A DNA stretch of 64,000 bases from Bemisia tabaci (GCF_918797505.1 NC_092800.1:24071577-24135576), one strand, 5' to 3'; positions 33,301 to 44,212 are shown, counted from the stretch's first letter. The notes: generated from the sequence alone by a model not told the origin. A program made the numbers and translations.

Positions 33301-33742
33301 AATGAGTCAGTTGCGCTGGTCACAGAATCGTATTTTGATGCTGGATTTTTGTGGATTAGCCCGATTAGCTAAAAAGAATAAGATCTGTCTAGACAGCAAC
33401 TTTCTACGTTCAATACTAACCGAAATATCGCCCTTTGAAAAGTCTGGTTTTTGACGTCATCCACCGCGGTAGTGATACCCTTGGTCTCTTCCACTTTGCT
33501 TTCATTAGTCAGTGACGCACTGGTTACTCAACGCGAAACTTGGATGAAAACGAGGTGGAAGAAACCAAGGGGATGTCAATACCACGGTTGATGACGTTAA
33601 AAACCCGACTTTTCAAACAGCGATATCTCGGTTAATATTGAACGTAGAAAGTTGCTGTTCAGACAAATCTTATTACTTTTAGCTAATCCATACGAATCAT
33701 GCATCAGAACACGATTCTGTGACCAGCACAACTGACCCATTG
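33301..33742. repeat. Long foldback, about 200-nt arms
   Basis: ATGAGTCAGTTGCGCTGGTC ... AAAGTTGCTGTCTAGACAG-like sequence at the left is complementary to the right arm (GTAGAAAGTTGCTGTTCAGA ... GACCAGCACAACTGACCCAT). The arms contain CAACTTTCTACGTTCAATA and AAACCCGACTTTT. The centre is near 33525. Confidence 0.85.
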
Positions 33743-33820
33743 CGGTAGTGCCGCAACTTAAGTTGGGATAGCACCGCAACATTTTGGTCAGTAACCTAAC
33801 TTATTAGGATACTACCACAA
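33743..33820. repeat. GGTAGTGCCGCAACTTAAG repeat, copy 1
   Basis: The reverse complement matches 44133-44212 (CCTAATAAATTAGGTTACT, CCCCAACTTAAGTT). Two dispersed inverted copies of about 80 bp; no further ends seen. Confidence 0.6.
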
Positions 33821-33962
33821 TTGAACTGCATTTTGCAATTTGGACCTATAAATTCCGGTCCGGTTTAAAAACAGCGTTTGTGCCATTAGTTTCTCTATGC
33901 ACATCAGTGTTTTTTCGGATGAGCCAAAATTTATAGTTCCAAATTGCAAAATGCAGTCCATT
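33821..33962. repeat. GGACTACATTTTG-type foldback, copy 3
   Basis: TTGAACTGCATTTTGCAATT pairs with AATTGCAAAATGCAGTCCA; inner arms CCTATAAATTCCGG and AAAATTTATAGTTCC. Confidence 0.88.
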
Positions 33963-34098
33963 TAATGGGAGCACTTTCATAATTTATTGGAAATTTCCAA
34001 ATTGCATAGATGTTAATCCCTTCCTTTTTTTACTGTCGGGACGGTCTTAATTAGCGCAGTTCAACTTTTTGCGAACCTAAGTTATTGAATCGCCGAAA

Positions 34099-34365
34099 CA
34101 CATATCGACGGTGAAACTACCAAACCACGTATCTCGTTTGCGGTGTTTAAAAATCTACGCTCGCATTTTATTTTTTTGAAGTAGACCAAATCAATATCAT
34201 TCCTTGAAATTTTCACAGAATTTTCTCCGCACGAAGAGGAAAAATCACAGAAATTTTCAAGACTGGACGTTAAGTAGTTTTTCATTTAAAAAATAAAGTA
34301 TAACAGGAAGTCTGCGACGTCGCAAACCGAGATACGTGGTTTGGTAGTTTCACCGTCGATATATG
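34099..34365. repeat. GGTGAAACTACCAAACC foldback MITE, copy 1
   Basis: CATATCGACGGTGAAACTAC and CAAACCACGTATCTCG pair with CGAGATACGTGGTTTG and GTAGTTTCACCGTCGATATATG. The interior includes GAAATTTTCACAGAATTTT. The second copy lies in adducin intron 2. Confidence 0.88.
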
Positions 34366-34854
34366 TATGCTTGTAACTGACCCATCGTTCCTACTTAACA
34401 AACGAGGGTACTCACACTTACCGCAACTTTTTTCCCCTCAGCAACCGCGAACAGGCAACTCAGCGAGCGAAAAGGCCCTCACCTCACGGGACGTTGAATG
34501 GCATCGACCTTGCTCGTTCACCGTTCAATTCCTTTATGCTCTCGCCTCGGCCCGGCTCCGTCACTATTTCCCCGCTTGGAAAGCTCCCATTTAATTTCGC
34601 CATCCATCAACTTGTCAAATGTTCGCATGTAGCAATACCAATACTTGAATTCCCTGCCTCATCCCTGTGTTGGGCCTGTAGCCGGACAGATCTGTTACAC
34701 GTATTTCACATCCAATCAAAAGCCTCTGCTTTATTGAGAAAAAGAGGATCTTGGAATACGGATCGGTTGAGCCCATGGTGTCCAAGATCTGGAAATATTT
34801 GGGATGGTCTGGGATTCACGCAATAATGAACAAGTTCTGAAAACTGTGACGTTA
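34366..34854. other. Unassigned stretch
   Basis: No supported gene or repeat. Confidence 0.35.
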
Positions 34855-35105
34855 CACTGGGAAAAAAAAACCACATTGGATCTAGAGTCCAGACTCTTAA
34901 AAACATCGACAAGAAAAAGTACTCATGATTCAATCAGAACCTAGCTTAAATCAAGAACCAAGCCTCTTAATATAAGCGGATTTTGTTTTGATTCAAGCAA
35001 AAATCCGATTGAATCAAGAGTATTTTTTCTTGTCAATGTTTTCAAGAGTCTGGACTCTAGATCCAATGTGTTTTTTTTTTCTTTCTTTCTTTTCTTTTTC
35101 CAGTG
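34855..35105. repeat. CACTGG foldback, copy 6, with expanded TTTCTTTCTT
   Basis: CACTGGGAAAAAAAAACC to TTTTTCCAGTG. The right poly-T has grown into a TTTC/TTCT microsatellite (35079-35099), making it longer than its sisters. Confidence 0.88.
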
Positions 35106-36074
35106 TAGTTCGATCATAGGAACGCTGTTCCAAACCTACATTATTAGGAGGATAGTTTGATATCAGGGTGTTTTCTGTACGGAAAAAATACTGATTCCTG
35201 ACAAAGCGTTAATTTTGGAAGGTCTGTACGGAGTAAGCGCGAAAAACGCACGGATTTTCTCTAGGAAGAATCTCGCGCGATCTCGAATATCCTCACGGAT
35301 ATTCAAGATGAACTCGAAGAACTAACCATAGACGTATGCTATTGTATACATAACTTATTATGTGTTACCCCTGCAAAATATTAGTTAGATTCTGCGTTTT
35401 TTAGATCATACCTGCAGATTTCCCACTCACAACTTTCCAGAAGGAAACATGTCCTTGCCATTGTTCATGCTTTTCTGCATTTCATGCAAGGAAAAAGTGA
35501 GGAAAAGGCTCCGAAAAAGCAAGGCTTTCAGGGACCTCTTGCAAAGAGACATTTTTTAGGAAGCGCGGAAAACAAGAAAAAGCAAAGAATGTTATTTAGC
35601 AAGTTGGATGATCATGCACAAGTAGACACCCCAAGTATGCATTATTCGCACTCATATCACCGAAAGAATTTATGTTATTGAGATTATGTTAGATCATTAC
35701 GATGATCCAACCTCTTTTAAGTCCCCTTTGTGACTCCTTCCTATTCTTTCTTCTGTGTCATATCTACAAGTGACGCCTGATTCAGCTTATATTTGTTAAA
35801 AAAGTCAGAAAGTTGTGTAAATTTGCATAAAATTGTTTTCACATTGAAGTCGAATGAAAAAGCTTTCCGTGGAGGAAATGTTCCTCGTAAGCTTGGCCTG
35901 TTGCTGTTGGTCCCGCAACTTACTGTAGAACTTAAAAACTTGTCGTAGAAGTTAAACTTGCCGTGCAGGCTGCACTGCACGGTAGATCTACGTCAGTGAT
36001 ATACATGAGTTCGAAAGTTCCGCTTTTATCGCCAGTTTGTCGCAACAACTTGTGCTCTCGGTGATCTATTTTCT
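35106..36074. other. Unassigned stretch
   Basis: CAGGGTGTTTTCTGTACGG at 35166 resembles a degenerate CAGGGTGTCTA terminus. No gene. Confidence 0.35.
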
Positions 36075-36545
36075 TGGACTTAAAGTATCTGTATACGAGA
36101 GAGTATTGCCATCGCAATCCTTTTACTAGGTACAAAAATAGTGTGCCGCTCTCTGATTGGTCGGCTATCATGGAGCCCCAAAGTTAGCCCAATATAAACA
36201 AATCCCAGCCCCTCCGCTCCTAGTTTGGCCCAATGTAAACAAATAAGATGGCGACAAAGTTTTACAAAGTTCTAGACGTGATTTTGGATGTGATTGAAAT
36301 TTTTTTATAATCAACTTCTGGATTGAGTTCTGATCGACCTTTAATGGATATTTTGTCGAAAATAACCTTTGAGTACTGAGTGTGATTATCATTCATTTAT
36401 CAGCCGATAATACGTGTTTCTCTGGGTCGGGTTTGTTTACATTGGGCCAGCTTTGGAGCTCCATGATAGCCTAAAACTGGTGAACCAATTAGAGAGCGGC
36501 ACAGAGATGGCAATACCCTCCCGTATACAGGTACTCTACTTGAAC
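36075..36545. repeat. Foldback of about 470 bp (GTATACGAGAGAGTATTGCC arms)
   Basis: TAAAGTATCTGTATACGAG, AGTATTGCCATC and GTGCCGCTCTCTGATTGG at the left are complementary to CCAATTAGAGAGCGGCAC, GATGGCAATACCC and CGTATACAGGTACT at the right. Inner arms GGCTATCATGGAGCCCCAAAG, GTTTACATTGGGCC. Confidence 0.82.
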
Positions 36546-36961
36546 TTACCGTCGTTCTCATTCAGTGAACTTAAACATCAGAAAACAGAGGGTTGCCGAA
36601 GAATTATTTATGAAGACGTGAAAAAGAGGCCGCTGAGCGTCTGCAGGGGGTGGGATGGCGTAGCGGGAGGGGGGGCACTCTACTTTCATATAAAGCAGTA
36701 AAATTTTCCCGTGCAAATTTGATTGGTGGAGACGTCGCGGGAATGGTTTTAATGTTCCCTCAAGCGTGAACCCAAGGGGAGACTTGAATATAAAGTTCAG
36801 CACTTCAATGGAAACGGATACCAGAATAAACAAAGCACGAGGAACAATTAAACCGTGAACACCGCTTCACCGCCCATGGCGCAGCGGACATTTTATTCCT
36901 GTCCGAACACCTCTCGATCAATTTCCGCGATATTGTGCTCAGAGTCAATACTTGAAGTCAA
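36546..36961. other. Unassigned stretch
   Basis: No supported gene or repeat. Confidence 0.35.
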
Positions 36962-37101
36962 CCGGCCTGTTTCAAACAACAAATTCTGCCTAAATGCTAA
37001 TTCTAATTATGTGTCTCTAACCGTATGGCATATCCTCAGTTGTCAGGGAATTGCACCATTTGTCAGGGAATTTCATTATCTAGTTTCGCTGGTAACCCTG
37101 C
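36962..37101. repeat. TCAGGG-family repeat, 3' half only
   Basis: TTTCAAACAACAAATTCTGC, TCAGTTGTCAGGGAATTGCA and end GGTAACCCTG. The left half is missing. Confidence 0.7.
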
Positions 37102-38785
37102 AGTAGTAACCTCGATTAAGTGAAACTTAAGAAACCGTGGACACCAACAGCCTCCTCAATTTTAGTCGAAAAATCTGAAGACAGCGAGATTTCATTTAGA
37201 GACTAACATCGACTGATAGTTGATACATCTTGGAAATTATCCTCTCAAGGAGGAAAAATCGGGAAAGCGCGTGAGTCCATAAATTGAGGCGACTTGGCAG
37301 CCGTGATTGAGATTGTCGGAGTTATTTACCGCCGGTGTCTTTAACCGCTGATAGGTGCTTCCATTCCGAAAATAAGAAAAGCTTTAAAAAAACTCCTCGA
37401 TTAAGTTCCTAAAAATAGGTCGCCCCAATCCGGCTCGCCGATCCACGCCCGGGTGTCCAGTCCATCTTCGATCCATCCGTATTTTCGGACACTCACCCCT
37501 CTCCCCCCGCCCTCGGGGTCCATAGTGTTTGCTTTGGCGAATATTCTTGAGAGTTTCTCCGCGATTAGAGTCATTCGTTTTGGGAAGGGCCCTCCGAGAA
37601 GCGTAAGAGCCCGTGAGTATAAGAGGGGGAACTGGGGAGTTGTTTTCGAGGTTGCCATTTTGTTCAGGATTGTCAGAGCAGGATTTCAGGCGGGAAAGTC
37701 AGGGGATTTGTGGGGAAAATTTGGGAAAGCGTCGGATCCCTCCCAATTGATGCTTTATGGTCAGGGAGACCTAAAAAATAAAAATAAAAAAATAAAACAA
37801 ATGGTTAGGGAGCGCCTTTTATTGACCAAAAATCGGTATAGTAATAAAATTTCATGAAAATCTATACTCTATCGTTTGAAGTAGAGTACCTTAATGGGGA
37901 AAGTACGGATATATCGATAATTTTGAGGTTAGATCACGGAGCTTTCAGGACCCCAAGAGGGCAGCCAGCCTATGAACTTCAATAATCCTAAATGATGACA
38001 TTTCACAATGTTACAACCCTTCAATTGTTACGACCCTTCGTTTGTAAAGCACGTATTTGACTTAGTTGTCGCTTTTTACTCATTTTCCGGAAGAACGCTC
38101 ATTTATGAATTGAACCATTCTTGGCTATCTTGGTTTGATGTTTGAATTTGAAGATGGGTAGCAGCATTTTTCCAGTATTTTTCGTTAAAGGGTTAGCTGC
38201 CTTCGGGACCTTATCAGCTTTATATTACGACTTGTCCGAAATGTCCACACTCTTCCTATATAGGTACTCCAGATCGAAGAGTCGATGATTTCAAATCTGC
38301 CCTATCGATGCTTTATGGTGTGGGAACTTCAAATGTTGGCCAAAAATCGGAAAAAAAATGTTCAGAAAACTGATCCTTTATTCGAAGGGTCGTCGGTTTA
38401 AAATCTGGCATAAGTTTTACGATATCTTGAAATCCTAGATCTTATCCATAAATAAAATTGGCAAAATAATTCAGGAAAGGGCCAGAACGTCCGACGAAAT
38501 TGCTGAACCCTCATGGATCCGCTTCCTTCACCCCTTTTTTTTTATTTTTATCCGTCGTTATTTTCCAACGGAAACAATTTTTCTCTCGGCCGGGGCTGAA
38601 ATGAAGTATGCGCTCCATACCTCCCCGATCGGTGCCTGCGAACTGTCCAACAGAGTTCCTTTTTTGCCGTTGAATTTATGGCATCCACAACTGACACGGT
38701 GGAAACATACGCAATTACGTGTCTTTTTTTATGGTCGCCTCGGTTCTCCGCGGACCATTTTCGTCCGGTCCAATGCAGTTGCGAG
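37102..38785. other. Unassigned stretch
   Basis: No supported gene. Open frames at 37401-37857 overlap on opposite strands and have no recognised motif. Confidence 0.35.
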
Positions 38786-38933
38786 GCGTGAATGATCGAT
38801 ATTTCCCCACCTCGAAGCTATGGCAAAGAATCGATTATCAAGGTGTTCGTCGCAAACACCCTGTCTATCGATCATTTCCCATAGGTTTAAATGGCAGATC
38901 GATCGATATATCGCAAAGCACGCCACGCCACTA
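38786..38933. repeat. ATCGATTATC foldback, copy 3
   Basis: GCGTGAATGATCGATATTTC pairs with GATCGATCGATATATCGC and CACGCCACGCC; centre GTGTTCGTCGCAAACACCC. Confidence 0.75.
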
Positions 38934-39093
38934 GGCTAATGGTGGTTGGTGGCCGCGCACGGAAAGGAGCTGTGTGGAGGCTTCGTAATTTATTTATTTT
39001 TATGAAATTTACCGCGCCATGCAGCCGACGAATCATCGCTGCCTGATCGTAGGGGATAAACCTATTTCTCGTCCGCAGTTCTTGGGAAGTCAC

Positions 39094-39269
39094 ACTGAAA
39101 AAAAAGTTATGGGGTCTATAGACATACCATCCGTCCCGGGCTTAGAGACCGAAAGTTCCGGGTGCTGGAGTCGTAGCTCGATTGCTCCGGGTGCTACGCC
39201 CGGAACGCGGACGGTATGTCTATTTAGCTCGTAAGTACGGCTTCCACGGCTGAAGTTGTTTTTTTCAGT
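39094..39269. repeat. TTACGGGCT-type palindromic repeat, copy 4
   Basis: CACTGAAAAAAAAGTTATGG at the left and TTGTTTTTTTCAGTG at the right, with GACATACCATCCGTCC and GGACGGTATGTCTATTTAGC inside. Confidence 0.82.
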
Positions 39270-40584
39270 GCAGGGAACTTTGCTCTACCCCGAAAATTAA
39301 GGGAAAGGCCTGTAAATTTTGTTCCGGGAAAATAATTATGCAGTCATTTTCGATTCCTTCAGGATTCGCGCTAAATATTGGATTTTTGAGAAGCATTTTT
39401 TTTCACTGCGACAAGCGCAGTAAACCTGTTTTTTCATCGAAATCGGCAACGTTGCGTAGAAGTTTGATGAATTCAAGTTGCCAACCGCATGTCTCGTGTA
39501 ATAGAGACGGTTTTAATTGATGCCGCGGTCCTGGTATTTTCGAGTGTGGCTCGCAAGGTTGTCGGATTTGCTGGCAATTCGCAATATCCTCATCAGTGAA
39601 CGGTTTTCTATTTGAACTCGATAGTCGGTGCCTATTTTTATCAATCCTTCAATGTTAAAAATCTAGGAGTGAAATACTGAGACTCATCAAGGGACGCAAG
39701 CTTCGTGGAAAAATTGAGGAATTCGTCAGGAAACAAGTGTCAAAACCGGGAATTTCAGGTCTTTCCACCGGGAGACTATTCCATTTAAAAAGTTGGTAGT
39801 CCGTGTTGATTCTACGTTGTACGGACTAAAAGACATGATAATTTTGTCTCATTCTAGATAAAAAGCTAGTTTTTCTCTCGAGACAAATTGATTGAAAAGA
39901 GAGTTTTAATAAAGTTGATCAGGAATTTGCCTTCATAAATCAGGAGAATAATCCGGGAATAAGAAAACGCAAATCCAGTTGTGAAGTTTTATGAAGGGAT
40001 ACGTGACACCTCAGCATCACAAAATCACCCTGAAGTTCTTTCGCTCCAACTTAAGGCCTCTATGTTGGAAGTCAAAAGCCTCATCTCTCGGAACTGTAAG
40101 TGCTAGTTGGTTCTTATCTGTTGAGTCTCACTCAACGCGTTAATCTGGCAATACTTGAAAAAAATGTGTTACATTTCATGAAGTGATTATGTGTCATTGC
40201 CCTCCCATTCCATTTCATAGCCAGAATCAAGCAGACCTTTCACCGTCGTGTGAATTCGCTCTTGCCCTGGACTCGGCTAGTCTCGAGAGTAAATCGTTTT
40301 AGTGCCCCACTCAGGGCTTCTCAAGCAATTTGCCAGTTGCCCTCGAGATTCTTATCGAACTTTTTTCCGTAAATATAGAGCAATAAAAGCGGAAATCCTA
40401 ATTTTGTTTCTTTTTCTTTTTGTGACTGTGCGTGGCGTATCTCAGCTTTTATCCCGTTTTTATTCTCATCCACATTGTAAAGTAGCTCTTATAGATAAGT
40501 GACTTGTAACACACCGTGCGCACACACAACTTGTCGGTGTATTCGACTCCACGAAGTGAATGATTATTCACCCTAGAATAGTGG
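39270..40584. other. Unassigned stretch
   Basis: No supported gene or repeat ends. Confidence 0.35.
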
Positions 40585-40660
40585 CGTGGCGTGTTTTGCG
40601 ATGTATCGATTGATCTGCCATTCAAACGTATGAAAAAAAGATCGATAAATGGGTGCTCGA
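40585..40660. repeat. ATCGATTATC foldback, half copy
   Basis: GTGGCGTGGCGTGTTTTGCG and GATTGATCTGCCATTCAAAC match the right arm of the other copies inverted; the partner arm is lost. Confidence 0.6.
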
Positions 40661-40740
40661 AATGTTTCTGCACCCCTGAACATGAGAAGAGAATATTTTT
40701 GTTCCTCTTCGAACAGTGTTCTATTCTCGATGGAGACAAC

Positions 40741-41500
40741 GTTGCTACAGTCAGGGAATATAGGGAAAACCGGGAAATGCTAGGGAATTTCAAAAAGTCG
40801 GGGGAGACCTTGAAATGTCAGGGAAAATTGTTGATTCACCTTTATTTGCTTCCTAAAAATCGTTCAACGTTTCGAACAACACATTTTGCCTATAATTTCT
40901 TTCTAATTATGCCGTTTCAACCATATGAAATATCTTCAATGGAGATGTTGCATGTGTGAGGAATTTGCGATTTGACAGTTGATTCTTAAGTAAAAGATCG
41001 CGAGAAGCATAATGATGCCACTGGCTCTCTCTTTCTGATATCAGCTCTAAAGCTCAAAAAAAGCTCTCAAGTTGAGACCAAAATGGAGGGGATATCCCAC
41101 GCTATCCTGATTTAGAAGATAGGGAGCAAATACATTAGCTGGGTTGCCGTGTTTTCAGTTTTGGAGTCCCCAAATAGAGTGGCAGCCTTGTCAATGTATT
41201 TGCTCCCTAACTTTGCATGGAGAGCTTGTCTTGATGTAGAGGTGGACTCTCAGGATAGCGTGGGATATCCCCTCCATTTTGGCCTCAACTTGAGAGCTTT
41301 TTTTGAGCTTGGGAGTTAATTTCAGAGAAAACCAGTGGCACCATCGTGTTTCTCGCGAACTTTTACATAAAAATCAGTAGTCAAATCGCAAATTCCTCAC
41401 ACATGCAACATCTCCATTGTCAGGGAATTCCACCTAGATTTGTCAGGGATAATAGGAAAATGTCAGAGAATTTAGTTTACCAGATTCGGTGGTAACTCTG
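40741..41500. repeat. TCAGGG-family repeat, copy 7, carrying a nested MITE
   Basis: GTTGCTACAGTCAGGGAATA at the left and GGTAACTCTG at the right. It is broken at ATATCTTCAAT/TGTCAGGG by the ATGGAGATG MITE at 40939-41417, giving an intact-versus-filled comparison with sister repeats. Confidence 0.85.
40939..41417. mobile_element. ATGGAGATG-family MITE, copy 3, nested
   Basis: Ends ATGGAGATGTTGCATG and CATGCAACATCTCCAT. Sister TCAGGG repeats read CTTCAATTGTCAGGG without interruption, so the filled site shows AT on both sides of GGAGATG...CATCTCC. It lacks part of the left arm (about 30 bp near 41110). Confidence 0.9.
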
Positions 41501-41810
41501 TAAAGAGAGAACGGAGCTCATTATTTTAATATCCTTCTTTTTACGACTTTCTCACCACTGCGGAGCGTCGGCGGCGGCGAAATTGCAAAAAGGAAACGAC
41601 ACGACGGAGGAAACGGGGAAAAAAATGAGCGGCGCGAAATGGCCGTTGCCGTTGCCGGTGTGGCCGACCTTGACACAGATGTTATGACGTGAGCCCGAGC
41701 CGCGAGCAACTGTGCACCGAGATGATTACGGGCGTGCCGTAATCTCTAACGTGTAATGTGTGATGTGTAATTTGGACTCGCCTCTCGCCGCGTCTACTCG
41801 CGCCGCGCCG

Positions 41811-42256
41811 GTGATCGATTCCTTTTCCCCATTGTCAGATCTCCCGACAACTCCAGATCCACTGCTGAGACACTGAGACATTGGATTGTTCGATTTGTCT
41901 GCGCGAAAATCGATCAAATCGCGTCGACTCTCGGAGTCGAATTTGACGATCGAATCGCTTCTGCGAACCGGAGAATGATCGAAATTGGCGAACGACGAAA
42001 AATTAACGATTTATGTCAAATTTTGGCATGTTTGGCCCGTGATAGGTTCCTTTTCCCCATTGTCAGGTCTTTCGACAACCCCAGATCGACTGCTTCGAGA
42101 CATCGATTTGTTGGCGTGAAAAATCTAAAAGATCGCATCGATCCTGGGGGTCGAGCTTGATGGTTGAATCGTTTCTTCAAACTGGTGAACAATCGAAATC
42201 GGTGAGCGACGAAAAATGAACGATTTATGTCAAATTTTGGCATCTTTGGCCCGAGT
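41811..42256. repeat. Tandem duplication, period about 228 bp
   Basis: CCTTTTCCCCATTGTCAG begins at 41821 and again at 42049. Both units continue through TCGAATTTGACGATCGAATC-like sequence to ATTTATGTCAAATTTTGGCA and TTTGGCCCG. By eye about 80-85 percent alike. Confidence 0.85.
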
Positions 42257-42648
42257 TCTGAAAGCGATAAAGGCCAGAATGTCTTGTCGAATAGTTCGTC
42301 GAACAAGACCTAATCTGTGAAAAAGGGACTTCATCATGCAGAATAAAAATTCCAAAACTTTGAATTTTGCGCGAAAAGCGTTCGTAGGAAGCGCCTTCCA
42401 AACTGTATGAATACTTCAAGCATCGCACCGTTTCCCCGATCTCTTGCCTCGCTCTCGAGTCTCGGCTCGCGAGTCGCGAATCGTGATAAGTTTTGAGAAA
42501 TTACTGTTATATTAGAGGACATTTGGCAACCGGCAATTTTAGCTTTTGCACGGTAGTATGGTCGTTGCTTAACACTCCGAATGTTTTTCAATTTGAGGGA
42601 TTTTCCATTTTATTCGTAAAAATATCCGATGGAGCAGTTCACTGAATT

Positions 42649-42948
42649 CAGGGTGTCTAGTATCCAGATCTTCCCTATATTCCCGATTCTATCAGGATTT
42701 GAAGTCAATCAGGATTTAATCCCAATTCCATCAGGATTTGAGGAAAAATCGGTCGTAAAATCAGGATTTGAGAAAAGTCGGCTGTCAGATAGGATCTTTT
42801 TAATGCTTTCGCACACGCGTATGCAGAAATTTTAATTTTTCTCCGCAAAAAATCAGGAGTTAGAAAAATTATGGAATCAGGATTTAGCAGTCAAAAATCA
42901 GGAAAAATTAGGATTTCCCAAAATGAAAAAAAAAAACTGGACACCCTG
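42649..42948. mobile_element. CAGGGTGTCTA-family MITE, copy 3
   Basis: CAGGGTGTCTAGTATCCAG to GGACACCCTG, with perfect 5-bp direct repeats GAATT (42644-42648 and 42949-42953). Interior ATCAGGATTT repeats match the copy at 8430. Confidence 0.9.
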
Positions 42949-43117
42949 GAATTGATCAATGGGCGTTGCGTTGCTACCTCGTTGATCGCCGAAAATTCCG
43001 CTTATATTTTCAGAGCATTTCAGAGGCGACCTGTCGACAAACGCACCATTGACGACCCCTATTTCAGCTCCCGTGTTTTCGTCGTGTGTGAATCGAACAC
43101 CAGGATTTTTAGCGGAC

Positions 43118-43122
<5 letters not shown>

Positions 43123-43154
<32 letters not shown>

Positions 43155-43280
43155 TAACTTTGATTTATTATTTTGGTTACAAGTTGGAACCATAGTTTAG
43201 CAGAACTATGGCCGAAGGCCTATGTTTACATGTTAGATTAGAATAAGAAGTTCCTATATTTACAAATTGGTGGTTCCCCC
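43123..43280 (-). mobile_element. Short retro-insertion with poly(A) tail and 15-bp target duplication
   Basis: A 15-bp direct repeat TTTAGCGGACAACTT brackets the insert (43108-43122 and 43281-43295). On the minus strand the insert ends ...AATAATAAATCAAAGTTATC followed by about 28 A, so AATAAA lies roughly 15 nt before the tail. This is the signature of target-primed retrotransposition of an RNA, either a truncated LINE/SINE or a processed transcript end. I do not recognise the body, which includes a GGCCTTCGGCC hairpin. Confidence 0.9.
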
Positions 43281-43295
43281 TTTAGCGGACAACTT

Positions 43296-43544
43296 GGCAG
43301 CTTAATTTTTCAGTCGCTTCACTAACACAGTTTCCGATGCCCCGCCTTCCCGGCTCGACTCCTTTCATTCATCGGTAACTTGTCGCGGTTCGGGTCGGCC
43401 GACAACCGCGACCGGCTCGCCCGTCGCACAACGGCCCAACACGCTCGATTCTGAAAAGTGTACGCTCATTTGCCGCCGGAAAACGCGCTTCGAAGGAACT
43501 GAAGAACTTTCAAAACTCGCCGCTCGCAAGTGACCGGGCCGATT
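43296..43544. other. GC-rich stretch upstream of the adducin coding exons
   Basis: CpG-rich with a hairpin GTCGCGGTT/AACCGCGAC enclosing GTCGGCCGAC. It lies about 1.2 kb upstream of adducin exon 1, so a promoter or first exon is conceivable; no definite signal. Confidence 0.3.
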
Positions 43545-43969
43545 TAGGGTTGCCTCAGTCAGGGAATACCGAGAAATGCCAGGGAATTTTTAAAAGTCAG
43601 GCAAAACCTTGAAATGTCAGGGAAAATGGCGAAAATGTCAGGAACAAATTGATAAGCACCTTCAATTGGACTACATTTTGCAATTAGGAACTATAAATTC
43701 TAGCCCGGTTTAAAAACGACGTATGGGCCATTAGTTTCCCTATGCACATAAATGTTTTTCCAGAAGAGCCAGAATTTATAGTTCCAAATTGCAAAATGCA
43801 GTTCAATTGTTTTCTAGAGCGGGTTTGACGTTTCTAACAACAAATTTTGCCCAAAAACTAATTATGCCTTATTGACCATCTGGCATATCTTCAATTGTGA
43901 GGGAATTTCACCAAAATGTGTCAGGGAAATGTGAGGGAATTTCATTTTCTAGATTTGGTGGCAACCCTG
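43545..43969. repeat. TCAGGG-family repeat, copy 8, with target duplication and nested foldback
   Basis: TAGGGTTGCCTCAGTCAGGG to GGCAACCCTG. CCGATT directly precedes (43539-43544) and follows (43970-43975), a likely 6-bp target duplication. It contains the foldback 43669-43801. Confidence 0.85.
43669..43801. repeat. GGACTACATTTTG-type foldback, copy 4, nested
   Basis: Flanked by 8-bp direct repeats TTCAATTG (43661-43668 and 43802-43809). The outer arms GACTACATTTTGCAATT and AATTGCAAAATGCAG pair; removal restores the host phrase CACCTTCAATTGTTTTCTAG. Confidence 0.88.
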
Positions 43970-44132
43970 CCGATTGCGCTCCGCATCAATGAGTACCAAA
44001 TTATCGAGAAATATGTTCCGTATAATGTCTACTACCATCGTCTGCCCATTATACTTTTAATTCTTTGCGTGGTTAGCAGAAAATGTGGGCATAGTAAGGA
44101 ATACATACTTGTACATTAAAAGGGGTATACTA

Positions 44133-44212
44133 TACCCTAATAAATTAGGTTACTAACCCGAACGTTGTGTTACTACCCCAACTTAAGTTCCGGTACTGCC
44201 ACAATTATTTAA
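44133..44212. repeat. GGTAGTGCCGCAACTTAAG repeat, copy 2 (inverted)
   Basis: CCTAATAAATTAGGTTACTA and CCCCAACTTAAGTTCCGGTA match the reverse complement of 33743-33820. Confidence 0.6.

Noticed and set aside
33011..33454. 147-codon frame
   Set aside because: Joins GC-rich sequence to one arm of the 33301-33742 foldback; no domain.
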